Shown piece by piece: positions 49,016 to 56,636 of a stretch of DNA of 64,000 nucleotides. The stretch comes from Virgibacillus doumboii (GTDB lineage Bacteria > Bacillota > Bacilli > Bacillales > Amphibacillaceae). The notes under the pieces are model-generated. The model worked only from the letters and a program-made list of their open reading frames with translations. It ran no database searches and was not told where the DNA came from. Where the stretch lies: contig NZ_CADCWQ010000001.1 of assembly GCF_902806455.1 (NCBI RefSeq), positions 2,728,001 to 2,792,000 on the forward strand, read 5' to 3'. Each line of letters begins with the position of its first letter. Position 1 is the stretch's first letter. Position numbers and translations under genes: made by a program.

Positions 49016-49152
49016 TCTCTCGGGTTGATATATTTCTTGTGGGGTCGATATATTTCTTCTCCGGTTGATATTCTTACGTGACCGGTTGATATATTTTCCC
49101 TCGGGTTGATATAATGTTTTTCCGGTTGATAAGTTCTCTCTCCGGTTGATAA
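49016..49152. repeat. tandem 20-21 bp degenerate repeat, unit core CCGGTTGATATATTT
   Basis: Seven units are anchored by (C/G)GGTTGAT starting at 49022, 49042, 49062, 49083, 49103, 49123 and 49143. Spacing is 20, 20, 21, 20, 20 and 20 bp. The tract fills the space between the terminator at 48944 and the 3' end of the convergent zinc-ribbon gene. Confidence 0.85.
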
Positions 49153-49190
49153 CTCACCTCTAGCGTTTATTTATGTGGAAAAATATTCAT

Positions 49191-49481
49191 CTACCACAAT
49201 GGCTCTTGTTCATTGGACAGTTTCAGGATAAATGGATATGTAATCACAATTATGGACACCGAAATAGCGATTAAAATTAACATAACCAACCAGTTATAAT
49301 CAAACAATGCATTAACAGGCAAAATAATAATCAGTGGTAAAAATGCAAACATACTGCCTTTTCTCCTGGAGTCAGTTGTCTCATATTGCTTTTTGTCACA
49401 GTGAGGACATTTCATTCTGAACGAAGCTTTTACATCCTGTTTCCATGTCCATCCCTTCCCACAGTTCTGACAAACAGGCAT
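49191..49481 (-). CDS. CXXC-20-CXXC zinc-ribbon membrane protein
   Basis: 96 residues: CQNCGKGW near residue 4 and CPHC near residue 26 form a four-cysteine ribbon, followed by two membrane spans (FAFLPLIIILPVNALFDY, WLVMLILIAISVSIIVITY). Same family outline (TIGR04104-like) as the protein at 12243-12554. The ribosome site is AGGGGTGGG. Metal binding inferred from the cysteines; role unknown. Confidence 0.78.
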   Translation of the reverse strand: MPVCQNCGKGWTWKQDVKASFRMKCPHCDKKQYETTDSRRKGSMFAFLPLIIILPVNALFDYNWLVMLILIAISVSIIVITYPFILKLSNEQEPLW

Positions 49482-49493
49482 TTGAACCCACCC

Positions 49494-49688
49494 CTACTTA
49501 AAGTTTTGCGGTTTTTCTGCATAACTTTCCACAATAAACCCGCAGTTCGTGCAGATGGTATGCAATATGTTTGAGCCCATGTTGAAGCGTCCTGAACTCA
49601 TTCTGGCATACCCTGCCTGTTTACCGGTGCCAAAATCCCTGCCGCCGCATTTAGGACATTCCATTTCGTTGTTTGAATGATTCATCAT
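49494..49688 (-). CDS. small zinc-ribbon protein
   Basis: 64 residues: MECPKCGGRDFGTGKQAGYARM, then ICTNCGFIVESYAEKPQNFK. Two C-x-x-C-G knuckles about 30 residues apart make a TFIIB/YgiT-like zinc ribbon, of a type common in Bacillaceae without known function. A tandem ATG-ATG follows AAAGGAG; the first was used. It lies 12 bases upstream of the zinc-ribbon membrane protein on the same strand and is probably cotranscribed. Confidence 0.78.
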   Translation of the reverse strand: MMNHSNNEMECPKCGGRDFGTGKQAGYARMSSGRFNMGSNILHTICTNCGFIVESYAEKPQNFK

Positions 49689-49707
49689 TATTACTCCTTT
49701 TCTGTTA

Positions 49708-49890
49708 TTAAGCCATAGGTGGTCCGCCGCGTCTGCTTTTTTTCTTTTCGATGGCAATTAGTTTTTCACGTTCTTTTTTCTGCTTTGTTTTGTTACGGTA
49801 TGGTGTTTGCTTTCGCCTCTTCTGCTTGCTTCGAATGGCAAATTAACCAAATCCCAATACAAATAATACCCAAAATGCATTCGAAAACAT
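49708..49890 (-). pseudogene. small membrane protein gene interrupted by an in-frame TAA
   Basis: An ATG at 49890 behind TAGGAG opens MFSNAFWVLFVLGFG, then TAA at codon 16 (49843-49845), then the same frame continues to 49708 with FAIRSKQKRRKQTPYRN and a Lys/Arg-rich tail ending RRGGPPMA. The joined product would be a one-span membrane protein of about 60 residues with a basic cytoplasmic tail. A single T-to-A change would explain the stop. It is not a usual readthrough context, so this is most likely a recent pseudogene. Confidence 0.55.
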
Positions 49891-49942
49891 GTAAGAACTC
49901 CTATAACATTTATACGGACACAGGGCACTGTTCGTTTCACAT

Positions 49943-50473
49943 TTACAATACTTTCCCCATAATAACCTGAGGGTCAGCCTCAGAAATTACAGGTGCCTTC
50001 CCACTGATTATTTCCCATCCTTTACCCATATATAATTTTATAGCAGGGTCATTGTCTACGGAAGTTGTTAAAATAGATGTCTGCTGATCAAGTCCATCGA
50101 GCAATTTATCATGCAGCAGGCCGCCGATCCCCATACGCCGAGCAGATGAATCTACAGCCAGCTCAACAAATTCAAAATAGTCCTTCAGCCATTTGGCATT
50201 TTGCTGGTCCGTAAGTTGCACCCCAAGTTTCTTTCGATAAAATTGATGCGGCAAACTGGTATAACCATAAGTAAATCCCTGCAGTTTCCCAATGTCATCT
50301 ATTGCCTTTATCCCTTTAAACCCCTCATAGCAAGCATGTTTATTGATATTTTCAACCGTACTTTCCAGGTCTTTAGGAGTGAATTTTTCTCCGATAAACG
50401 TTTTACAGTATAGTTCAGCTATTCTGTTCAGATCGACATCATCTTTGCCAAAAAAACTAATATCTATCTCCAT
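49943..50473 (-). CDS. GNAT N-acetyltransferase
   Basis: 176 residues. DDVDLNRIAELYCKTFIGEKF opens; FEFVELAVDSSARRMGIGGLLHDKLLDGL is the acetyl-CoA loop (R-R-M-G-I-G); ILTTSVDNDPAIKLYMGKGWEI is the closing motif. AAAGGAATG precedes the ATG. Substrate unknown. Confidence 0.83.
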   Translation of the reverse strand: MEIDISFFGKDDVDLNRIAELYCKTFIGEKFTPKDLESTVENINKHACYEGFKGIKAIDDIGKLQGFTYGYTSLPHQFYRKKLGVQLTDQQNAKWLKDYFEFVELAVDSSARRMGIGGLLHDKLLDGLDQQTSILTTSVDNDPAIKLYMGKGWEIISGKAPVISEADPQVIMGKVL

Positions 50474-50661
50474 TGACGATTCATTCCTTTACTATTCTTC
50501 TTACTTTTTCTTTTCGACAAACATTCTCCAATATCCTTTTATTTTACTATCACAAAAGTATTGTTTTACTTTTTCTAATCTTCGAGCAATTGCATTATCC
50601 CGACGACTTTGATATTGTTTATAATCGTAATTAACATGTCAAAATTTAAACAGGGGGCTAC

Positions 50662-52152
50662 ATGAAGAAAGTATCAATCGTTTTTTACATAACGTTAGCA
50701 TTAGTCATAATAGCAGTTGCTCTTGGTGCTGCCTTTCCAGCACAATTCGAGGAAACAACCAATCAAATCAAATCTGATGTCGCAACATCATTCGGGTGGT
50801 ATTACATGCTGCTAATGTCCGCCCTAGTCATATTTGCTATTTTCATCGCAGTAAGTCCATATGGAAGAATCCGCCTTGGTAAAGACAATGACAAGCCGGA
50901 TTTCTCAACAACAACATGGGTGGCCATGCTGTTCTCCGCCGGAATGGGTATCGGACTTGTTTTCTATGGTGCTGCAGAGCCGTTATCACACTATATGACA
51001 AGTTCACCAACAGGCGAAACAGGAACCGGGACAGCGTTTAAACAAGGACTCTCCTACTCTTATTTCCACTGGGGTCTTCACGTTTGGGCAATGTACGGGA
51101 TTGTCGCACTCGCATTAGCATTTTTCCAATTCCGCAAAGATGAACCGGGTTTAATTTCCGCAACCCTAAAGCCAATCTTTGGTGAAAAAATGAACGGGCC
51201 GCTCGGAATCATAATTGATGTACTGGCCGTTTTTGCAACCGTCTTCGGGGTGGCAACATCACTTGGTTTTGGTGCAGTGCAAATTAATGGCGGGCTGTCA
51301 CACTTATTCGGTATTGACGTAGGATTTACTTCTCAGTTTGTGATTATATCCATTGTTACAGTCTTGTTCTTAATTTCCGCATGGTCCGGGTTGAGCAAAG
51401 GGATTAAATATTTATCCAATACCAATATGGTGCTTGCCATTTTATTGCTTATTGTCGTCTTGATTGTTGGACCGACCTTGCTGATTCTTAATATGTTTAC
51501 CGAGACGTTTGGATTATATATGCAAAACCTAATCGAAATGAGTTTCCGTACAGCTCCGCTTGAAGGAGACAATCGTGGCTGGCTTGATGGATGGACTATT
51601 TTCTACTGGGCCTGGTGGATTTCCTGGGCACCATTCGTTGGAATGTTCATCGCACGTATTTCCCGCGGACGTACAATCCGTCAGTTTTTGACCGGGGTAC
51701 TGATCTTACCGACACTTGTTGTTTCCATCTGGTTTGCAGCATTCGGAACAACAGCAGGTGACGTTCAAAACAGTGGTGTTGATTTGACCCAATATGCAAC
51801 AGAACTTGTATTGTTTAATATGTTTGATCAGTTGCCATTATCGCTCATATTATCACTTATAGCGATTATGCTGATTGCTTCATTCTTTATTACATCAGCA
51901 GACTCGGCAACGTTTGTGCTTGGTATACAGTCAACATCCGGATCATTGACACCGCCGAATAACGTCAAAATTGTCTGGGGTATTGCCCAGTCAGCAGTTG
52001 CACTTATTTTGCTTTATGTCGGTGGGTTGACGGCGATTCAGAATACCATTATCGTCGCCGCATTACCATTCTCGTTTGTCATGATTCTGATGATCATCGC
52101 GCTGTTCAAGGCGCTTAATAAAGAAGTCAAATTCGCAACAAGAGGAAAATAA
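50662..52152 (+). CDS. opuD: BCCT-family glycine betaine transporter (OpuD-like)
   Basis: 496 residues with 12 helices. MLFSAGMGIGLVFYGAAEPLSHY is the conserved helix-3 segment with the G-M-G-I-G motif that binds sodium and substrate in BetP. YFHWGLHVWAMY and the family signature WTIFYWAWWISWAPFVGMFIARISRG follow. It imports glycine betaine or a related compatible solute using the sodium gradient under osmotic stress. BCCT carriers for choline or carnitine are the alternatives. Ribosome site CAGGGGG. Single gene with its own terminator. Confidence 0.92.
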   Translation: MKKVSIVFYITLALVIIAVALGAAFPAQFEETTNQIKSDVATSFGWYYMLLMSALVIFAIFIAVSPYGRIRLGKDNDKPDFSTTTWVAMLFSAGMGIGLVFYGAAEPLSHYMTSSPTGETGTGTAFKQGLSYSYFHWGLHVWAMYGIVALALAFFQFRKDEPGLISATLKPIFGEKMNGPLGIIIDVLAVFATVFGVATSLGFGAVQINGGLSHLFGIDVGFTSQFVIISIVTVLFLISAWSGLSKGIKYLSNTNMVLAILLLIVVLIVGPTLLILNMFTETFGLYMQNLIEMSFRTAPLEGDNRGWLDGWTIFYWAWWISWAPFVGMFIARISRGRTIRQFLTGVLILPTLVVSIWFAAFGTTAGDVQNSGVDLTQYATELVLFNMFDQLPLSLILSLIAIMLIASFFITSADSATFVLGIQSTSGSLTPPNNVKIVWGIAQSAVALILLYVGGLTAIQNTIIVAALPFSFVMILMIIALFKALNKEVKFATRGK

Positions 52153-52157
52153 GAAAA

Positions 52158-52191
52158 GAGGTTGTCCCGGTTTGGGGCAGCCTCATTTTTT
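52158..52191 (+). terminator. terminator of the BCCT transporter gene
   Basis: GAGGTTGTCCC pairs with GGGGCAGCCTC around a short loop, with eight or so T on the plus strand; it overlaps the last bases of the convergent phosphoesterase gene. Confidence 0.88.
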
Positions 52192-53045
52192 TATTCGGCG
52201 GATAATGTAACACTTACAACTTCCGGCCGGTTAAATAAACGTTGTGGAATGATACTATTACCGAGACCTCTGCTGACAATCATAACAGAGCCATTTTCGG
52301 CATACTTCCCGGCTGCATATTTCGGAAAAAATCCCTGATTGGGTGCTACCAACCCGCCAGCAAACGGCAGCCTGAACTGCCCGCCGTGCGCATGACCGGT
52401 AAACGTTACATCAATCTGATTATCCTGATATATGGAAAATAACTCCGGGCGATGTGACAGGAGAATCGTAAAATCAGAAATTGTCTCCATACTTCTGATT
52501 GATTGACTCACTGCATCCTTTTGAGCATTGGCATCACCTGCATTGACCGGATCACCAACACCCATAATCGTAATTGTATCACCATTCCATTGTATCGTTT
52601 CTGCAGTATTACTCAGTACAGTGACCCCTACACTTTCCAAATCCTTTTCCAAAGAAGGGTAATCTTCCGACAGCAATTCATGATTTCCGGTCACGAAATA
52701 AGTTGGCGCAATGGAAACCATTTTTTTCAGTAACGTTATGCCAGGTTCTTTATTAAAATCACGTTTATCAATCAAATCTCCGGTAAACACAATTAAATCC
52801 GGATTCTCATTTTTAACCTGTTCAACCAGCCTTGATTGGTTCTCACCAAATGTTTTGCTATGTAAGTCGGATAAGTGAACAATCCGGTATCCATCAAAGC
52901 TTTCCGGCAATTCATCTGATTGAACGTCAATTTCCGTTACCGATAAGACACTGTTCTGATGGTATGAAAATGCGATTGCTAAGATGATAAACATTGTAAA
53001 AATTACTATTTTCTTTTTTGTAAAAAACTTTAAGATAACTACCAC
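52191..53045 (-). CDS. membrane-anchored metallophosphoesterase (YkuE/YkoQ-like)
   Basis: 284 residues: an N-terminal membrane segment (IVIFTMFIILAIAFSY, 13-28), then calcineurin motifs IVHLSDLHSKTFG, IVFTGDLIDKRD, VTGNHELLSE, LLSHRPE and FTGHAHGGQFRLP. This is the group whose B. subtilis members YkuE and YkoQ are exported or membrane-bound phosphoesterases acting at the envelope. GTG start behind TAGGGTG, four bases after the upstream gene, so the two are coupled. Confidence 0.88.
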   Translation of the reverse strand: MVVILKFFTKKKIVIFTMFIILAIAFSYHQNSVLSVTEIDVQSDELPESFDGYRIVHLSDLHSKTFGENQSRLVEQVKNENPDLIVFTGDLIDKRDFNKEPGITLLKKMVSIAPTYFVTGNHELLSEDYPSLEKDLESVGVTVLSNTAETIQWNGDTITIMGVGDPVNAGDANAQKDAVSQSIRSMETISDFTILLSHRPELFSIYQDNQIDVTFTGHAHGGQFRLPFAGGLVAPNQGFFPKYAAGKYAENGSVMIVSRGLGNSIIPQRLFNRPEVVSVTLSAE

Positions 53046-53051
53046 ACCCTA

Positions 53052-53804
53052 TTAGTAAGGAGGTTTGCCGCCGCCATTTTTATGTGCCGTCAATGTCCCT
53101 CGTTCCACTTCATACGAAAAATACCGTGATCCGGTTTCAGCATCTTTTTCCCAGGATTCAGTGAAGGTCACTATATATTTTTCATCGTCAACTTCTTTTA
53201 CATTTGTTTCCCGTACAACCTGATAGCCATCGATTGTTCCTTCCCATTTACCGATCTTTTCAGGGAAAATTTCAATAATTGTTCCTTCTCCTGAAGTGGC
53301 AAACTCCACAGCATCCTCTTTTGTAAAAGGAGGCATATCTAGTGAAACAAGCTGCAAAACTCCCCATGACAATGCATAAATGAGAACAGGAATAAGGAAA
53401 AACTGCTTCACTCCCTGTTGGTGGTCTAATCGTTTATATACCCACCTGTCAATAATGGCATATAATAACGCCGCTGTTATACCCAATAACGCAAAGTTCC
53501 AAGACTGAAACAGTAAGCCATTTGCCAGACCAAAGACGCCATGGAGTAAAATATACAAGACGTTATTTTGCCTGAACCATTTGTTCTGCACATATTCCAG
53601 CCCTATTGAAACAGCATTCCCGTAAATTAGGATAATCGGGCCTACATACATACCATAAAAGAATGTCCAACCCATTACCTTGTTTCCCATGTTGTATGGC
53701 GAGTCCATATCCACTAATGTCATATAACCCAAACTGATGGATATGATTGTTATGGCAGCAAATGAGGTGATTAATTTTCGTATTGCATCATTTGTAGAAC
53801 CCAC
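53052..53804 (-). CDS. polytopic membrane protein with C-terminal soluble domain
   Basis: 250 residues. Five hydrophobic segments cover about residues 10-165, followed by a soluble domain (EIFPEKIGKWEGTIDGYQVVRE, VTFTESWEKDAETGSRYFSYEVERGTLTA). The GTG at 53804 behind AGGGGGTGAAG was used. No family recognised. Cotranscribed with the phosphoesterase that follows after 6 bases. Confidence 0.6.
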   Translation of the reverse strand: MGSTNDAIRKLITSFAAITIISISLGYMTLVDMDSPYNMGNKVMGWTFFYGMYVGPIILIYGNAVSIGLEYVQNKWFRQNNVLYILLHGVFGLANGLLFQSWNFALLGITAALLYAIIDRWVYKRLDHQQGVKQFFLIPVLIYALSWGVLQLVSLDMPPFTKEDAVEFATSGEGTIIEIFPEKIGKWEGTIDGYQVVRETNVKEVDDEKYIVTFTESWEKDAETGSRYFSYEVERGTLTAHKNGGGKPPY

Positions 53805-53846
53805 AGCTTCACCCCCTGATACATAAATTTTAGCATACATTCCAGC

Positions 53847-55058
53847 CTATGCGCTTTTGTATTTTGCCTTTTTCAATGGTATGGCACTAACAAAAAATAA
53901 TGCACCAGTAACACCGAGCATAATCAACGTCCCGGCAATTACGACCGTTTGAATCGAAATCAGTTGAGCAGCAATTCCCATGATCGACGTCATCACGATG
54001 ATTAAAACTGCTTCGATAAAACCGTACGTACTGCCTATCCTTCCCATTACATCAACAGGGATATTATTTTGATAAAATGTATAATAGCCTGTATTGGCAA
54101 ATGCGAGCGAGAATGATAGCACAAAAAATCCGATAGCAGCTATGAAAAAACCACTGGAAAAAGCATATACAATATAACCAACGGAAACAAAGATGGAACC
54201 TGCACCAATCAACGTTGCAGTTGATATTTTTTTCACAAATACAGCATTGATAACTGCACCGACAACAATCCCAGCTCCTGCAATACTGACAAGAAACCCG
54301 TATTTGCCATCAGATAACTGAAGGACTTCTTTGGCAAAGGCCGCTTCCAGTGAGTCGATTGCGGTTGCCATTACCATCATAAAGCTGAACAGAAAGTAGA
54401 TCATCATGATATAGCCGTGCTGACGGCTGAAACGGACAACGGCGTGCCAATCTTTTTTCAACAGTGTCATGGAGAGCCTTTCTTGCTGAATGGTGATATT
54501 TTTTTCAAGATTTGGCATAAACATAGTAATAATGCCTGACAAAAATAGTGCGATTGCATTCATATAAATCGCAAAAATTGGCGTACCAATGATAAACAAC
54601 ATCCCTGCAATTGCCGGACCAATCAAAAATCCTCCTGAGTCGATCAGACTGCGCAGCGAATTGAACCGTTTCCGCTGTCCGGCTGGAATTAGTTTTGTAA
54701 TGTAAGTCATTGATGCAGGTTCAAACATGGAACTGGCCATATTGATAAAGAACGCCAGCAAATAAATAAACGAAAGTGATGAGAAAGCTGGCAAAAACGC
54801 GATAAATATTGCCCGAAAAATATCCAGGAAGATCATTAGATTTCGTTTATTCAGCCGATCGATGAGACTGCCTGCCCAGCTGTTTGTAGCTAGTGTAGCG
54901 AGTGGCTTGAGAATATATAATGCAGCCACGGCCGGCGGTGAACCCGTCATATCCAGGACAATCAGGTTTAAAGCGATCAAATAAATCCAATCACCGACAT
55001 TTGATAAACCAATTCCAAACAATAAAATTGAAGCATACTTCCATGCATTGCGGCCCAT
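53847..55058 (-). CDS. MFS transporter (EntS/macrolide-exporter-like) under T-box control
   Basis: 403 residues with 12 helices. GIGLSNVGDWIYLIALNLIVLDMTGSPPAVAALYI, SWAGSLIDRLNKRNLMIFLDIFRA and FEPASMTYITKLIPAGQRKRFNSLRSLID are typical of the MFS_3 branch (EntS, macrolide/tetracycline exporters). The start is fixed by AAAAGGAGTGG. A T-box leader with terminator lies immediately upstream, so expression should rise when a particular tRNA is uncharged. This would make the substrate an amino acid or an amino-acid-related compound, although the family is mostly known for export. Confidence 0.85.
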   Translation of the reverse strand: MGRNAWKYASILLFGIGLSNVGDWIYLIALNLIVLDMTGSPPAVAALYILKPLATLATNSWAGSLIDRLNKRNLMIFLDIFRAIFIAFLPAFSSLSFIYLLAFFINMASSMFEPASMTYITKLIPAGQRKRFNSLRSLIDSGGFLIGPAIAGMLFIIGTPIFAIYMNAIALFLSGIITMFMPNLEKNITIQQERLSMTLLKKDWHAVVRFSRQHGYIMMIYFLFSFMMVMATAIDSLEAAFAKEVLQLSDGKYGFLVSIAGAGIVVGAVINAVFVKKISTATLIGAGSIFVSVGYIVYAFSSGFFIAAIGFFVLSFSLAFANTGYYTFYQNNIPVDVMGRIGSTYGFIEAVLIIVMTSIMGIAAQLISIQTVVIAGTLIMLGVTGALFFVSAIPLKKAKYKSA

Positions 55059-55090
55059 TCAAATCCACTCCTTTTTTGAAATAAAAAAAC

Positions 55091-55390
55091 TCGCCCTCAA
55101 GAATTTAATCTTGAGGGCGAGTTAACGCGTATCGCGGTGCCACCTCTGTTTTATAATATGTCACCATATTAAACTTATCAGGTACGGTATCTGAATACTT
55201 ATACCCTGGCTCTGTAACAGGAGCACCTGTCACACTATCCCCGTTGCGGTTCCAATGTGATGCTCAGAGACTTGGTTCAGTACGTTCGTTCCTGCCCCTT
55301 TTCAGCATCCGGAACTCTCTGTGAAGAACGAAACGCACCTACTCTTCTCATCATCGCTTTTTTCGATTTAGTTAAAGAATAGACTACCAA
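55091..55390 (-). promoter_or_regulatory. T-box leader (tRNA-sensing) upstream of the MFS gene
   Basis: On the minus strand the leader has the K-turn and specifier region of stem I (AGAGTAG...GAACCAAG), the CTGAGC K-turn motif, a 13-bp upper stem-I helix, the T-box AGGTGGCACCGCG at about 55133-55145 and a strong terminator (AACTCGCCCTCAAG with its complement, then seven T) at 55091-55123. The T-box tRNA-acceptor triplet is UGGC, which pairs with a G73 tRNA. The specifier reads CCA (Pro) or, one base on, CAA (Gln); Gln fits G73. Confidence 0.87.
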
Positions 55391-55427
55391 AGCTGTTTGG
55401 TGATGTAAAGAAGAAATTTAAAAGCTG

Positions 55428-55455
55428 TTGACAACAACCCATTTTCTGCTATGCT
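55428..55455 (+). promoter_or_regulatory. promoter of the aminotransferase-serA operon
   Basis: TTGACA at 55428 and an extended -10 TG-c-TATGCT (55447-55455) are separated by 16 bases. It lies about 30 bases before the aminotransferase start codon and points away from the T-box. Confidence 0.75.
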
Positions 55456-55488
55456 ATATAAAATTTACTAAACATGGGAGGCGAAAAA

Positions 55489-56625
55489 ATGCTACCTGAT
55501 CAGCAGTTATTAAGAATTCCCGGCCCCACACCAATCCCTCCAAGTGTTCAGCGGGCAATGAGCCAGCCGATGATCGGTCACAGAGGTACGGAAACCAAGG
55601 AGTTGCTGCGACGGGTCAAACCCAGACTGAATCCCATTTTTGGAACAGAGCAAGATGTCCTACTCATTACCGGAAGCGGAACTGCCGGGCTTGAGGCAGC
55701 TGTTGCGAATACGATACATCCCGGAGATGAAGTGTTAGTCATTGTCACAGGGGCATTTGGTGAACGATTCGCCAAAATATGTGAAGCATATCAGGCCAAG
55801 ACACATCGTTATCAGGTTGAATGGGGAAAAGCCGTGTCACCTGCTGCGATTGAAGAATATTTTAAAAAATATTCATCGATAAAAGCAGTATTTGCCACGT
55901 TCAGCGAAACCTCCACAGGTGTATTGAATCCCGTTCAGGCACTCGCAGCTGTCGTACATAAAAATTCGGATGCTTTGTTCATCGTGGATGGTGTTTCCAG
56001 TGTTGGTGGAGTTGAAGTGAAAATGGATGAATGGAGCATCGATATATTGGTAACCGGTTCGCAAAAAGCCATGATGCTTCCGCCGGGGTTAACCTTGGTT
56101 GCTTTGAGTGAGCACGCCTGGCAGGTAATTGATAACAAAAAACAGCCGCCTTTTTATTTGGATCTAAAGAAATACCGTTCATTAGATTCAACACCATTCA
56201 CACCGGCATTACCACTTCTATTTGGTCTTGAGAAGGTCCTTGAGCTTATTGAAGATGAAGGGCTTGAGCAAGTTTTTGCGAGACATCAATTGCTGATGAA
56301 AATGACAAGAGCAGCATTTCGTGCACTGGATATTCCATTGCTGACTAATGATGATTCAGCCTCACCCACGGTGACCGCGGTTAAACCCGACGATTTTGAT
56401 CCTGAAAAGCTGCGTAGCGTGCTTAAACAGGAGTTCGGCCTTGAAACAGCAGGTGGTCAACAGCACATGAAAGGGCAAATTTTCCGGATTGGCCACATGG
56501 GCTACTGCTCGCCAGCGGATATTTTACAAACTATCAGCATCATTGAAATTAGTCTGAGGAAAATCGGTAATAAAGTTGAGCTCGGCAAAGGAACACGGGC
56601 AGCACAGGAAATTTATTTAGGTTAG
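55489..56625 (+). CDS. class V aminotransferase (alanine-glyoxylate/serine-pyruvate type)
   Basis: 378 residues. RIPGPTPIPPSVQRAM opens the fold; ITGSGTAGLEAAVANTI binds PLP phosphate; VDGVSSVGGVEVKMDEWSIDILVTGSQKAMMLPPG holds the PLP-binding aspartate and the Schiff-base lysine (SQKA). This is the alanine-glyoxylate aminotransferase family. The gene is directly followed by serA (11 bases), so it most likely transaminates 3-phosphohydroxypyruvate or a related keto acid in serine formation, standing in for SerC. GGGAGGCG precedes the ATG; the longer frame has no better site. Confidence 0.88.
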   Translation: MLPDQQLLRIPGPTPIPPSVQRAMSQPMIGHRGTETKELLRRVKPRLNPIFGTEQDVLLITGSGTAGLEAAVANTIHPGDEVLVIVTGAFGERFAKICEAYQAKTHRYQVEWGKAVSPAAIEEYFKKYSSIKAVFATFSETSTGVLNPVQALAAVVHKNSDALFIVDGVSSVGGVEVKMDEWSIDILVTGSQKAMMLPPGLTLVALSEHAWQVIDNKKQPPFYLDLKKYRSLDSTPFTPALPLLFGLEKVLELIEDEGLEQVFARHQLLMKMTRAAFRALDIPLLTNDDSASPTVTAVKPDDFDPEKLRSVLKQEFGLETAGGQQHMKGQIFRIGHMGYCSPADILQTISIIEISLRKIGNKVELGKGTRAAQEIYLG

Positions 56626-56636
56626 GAGTTGGGAGA

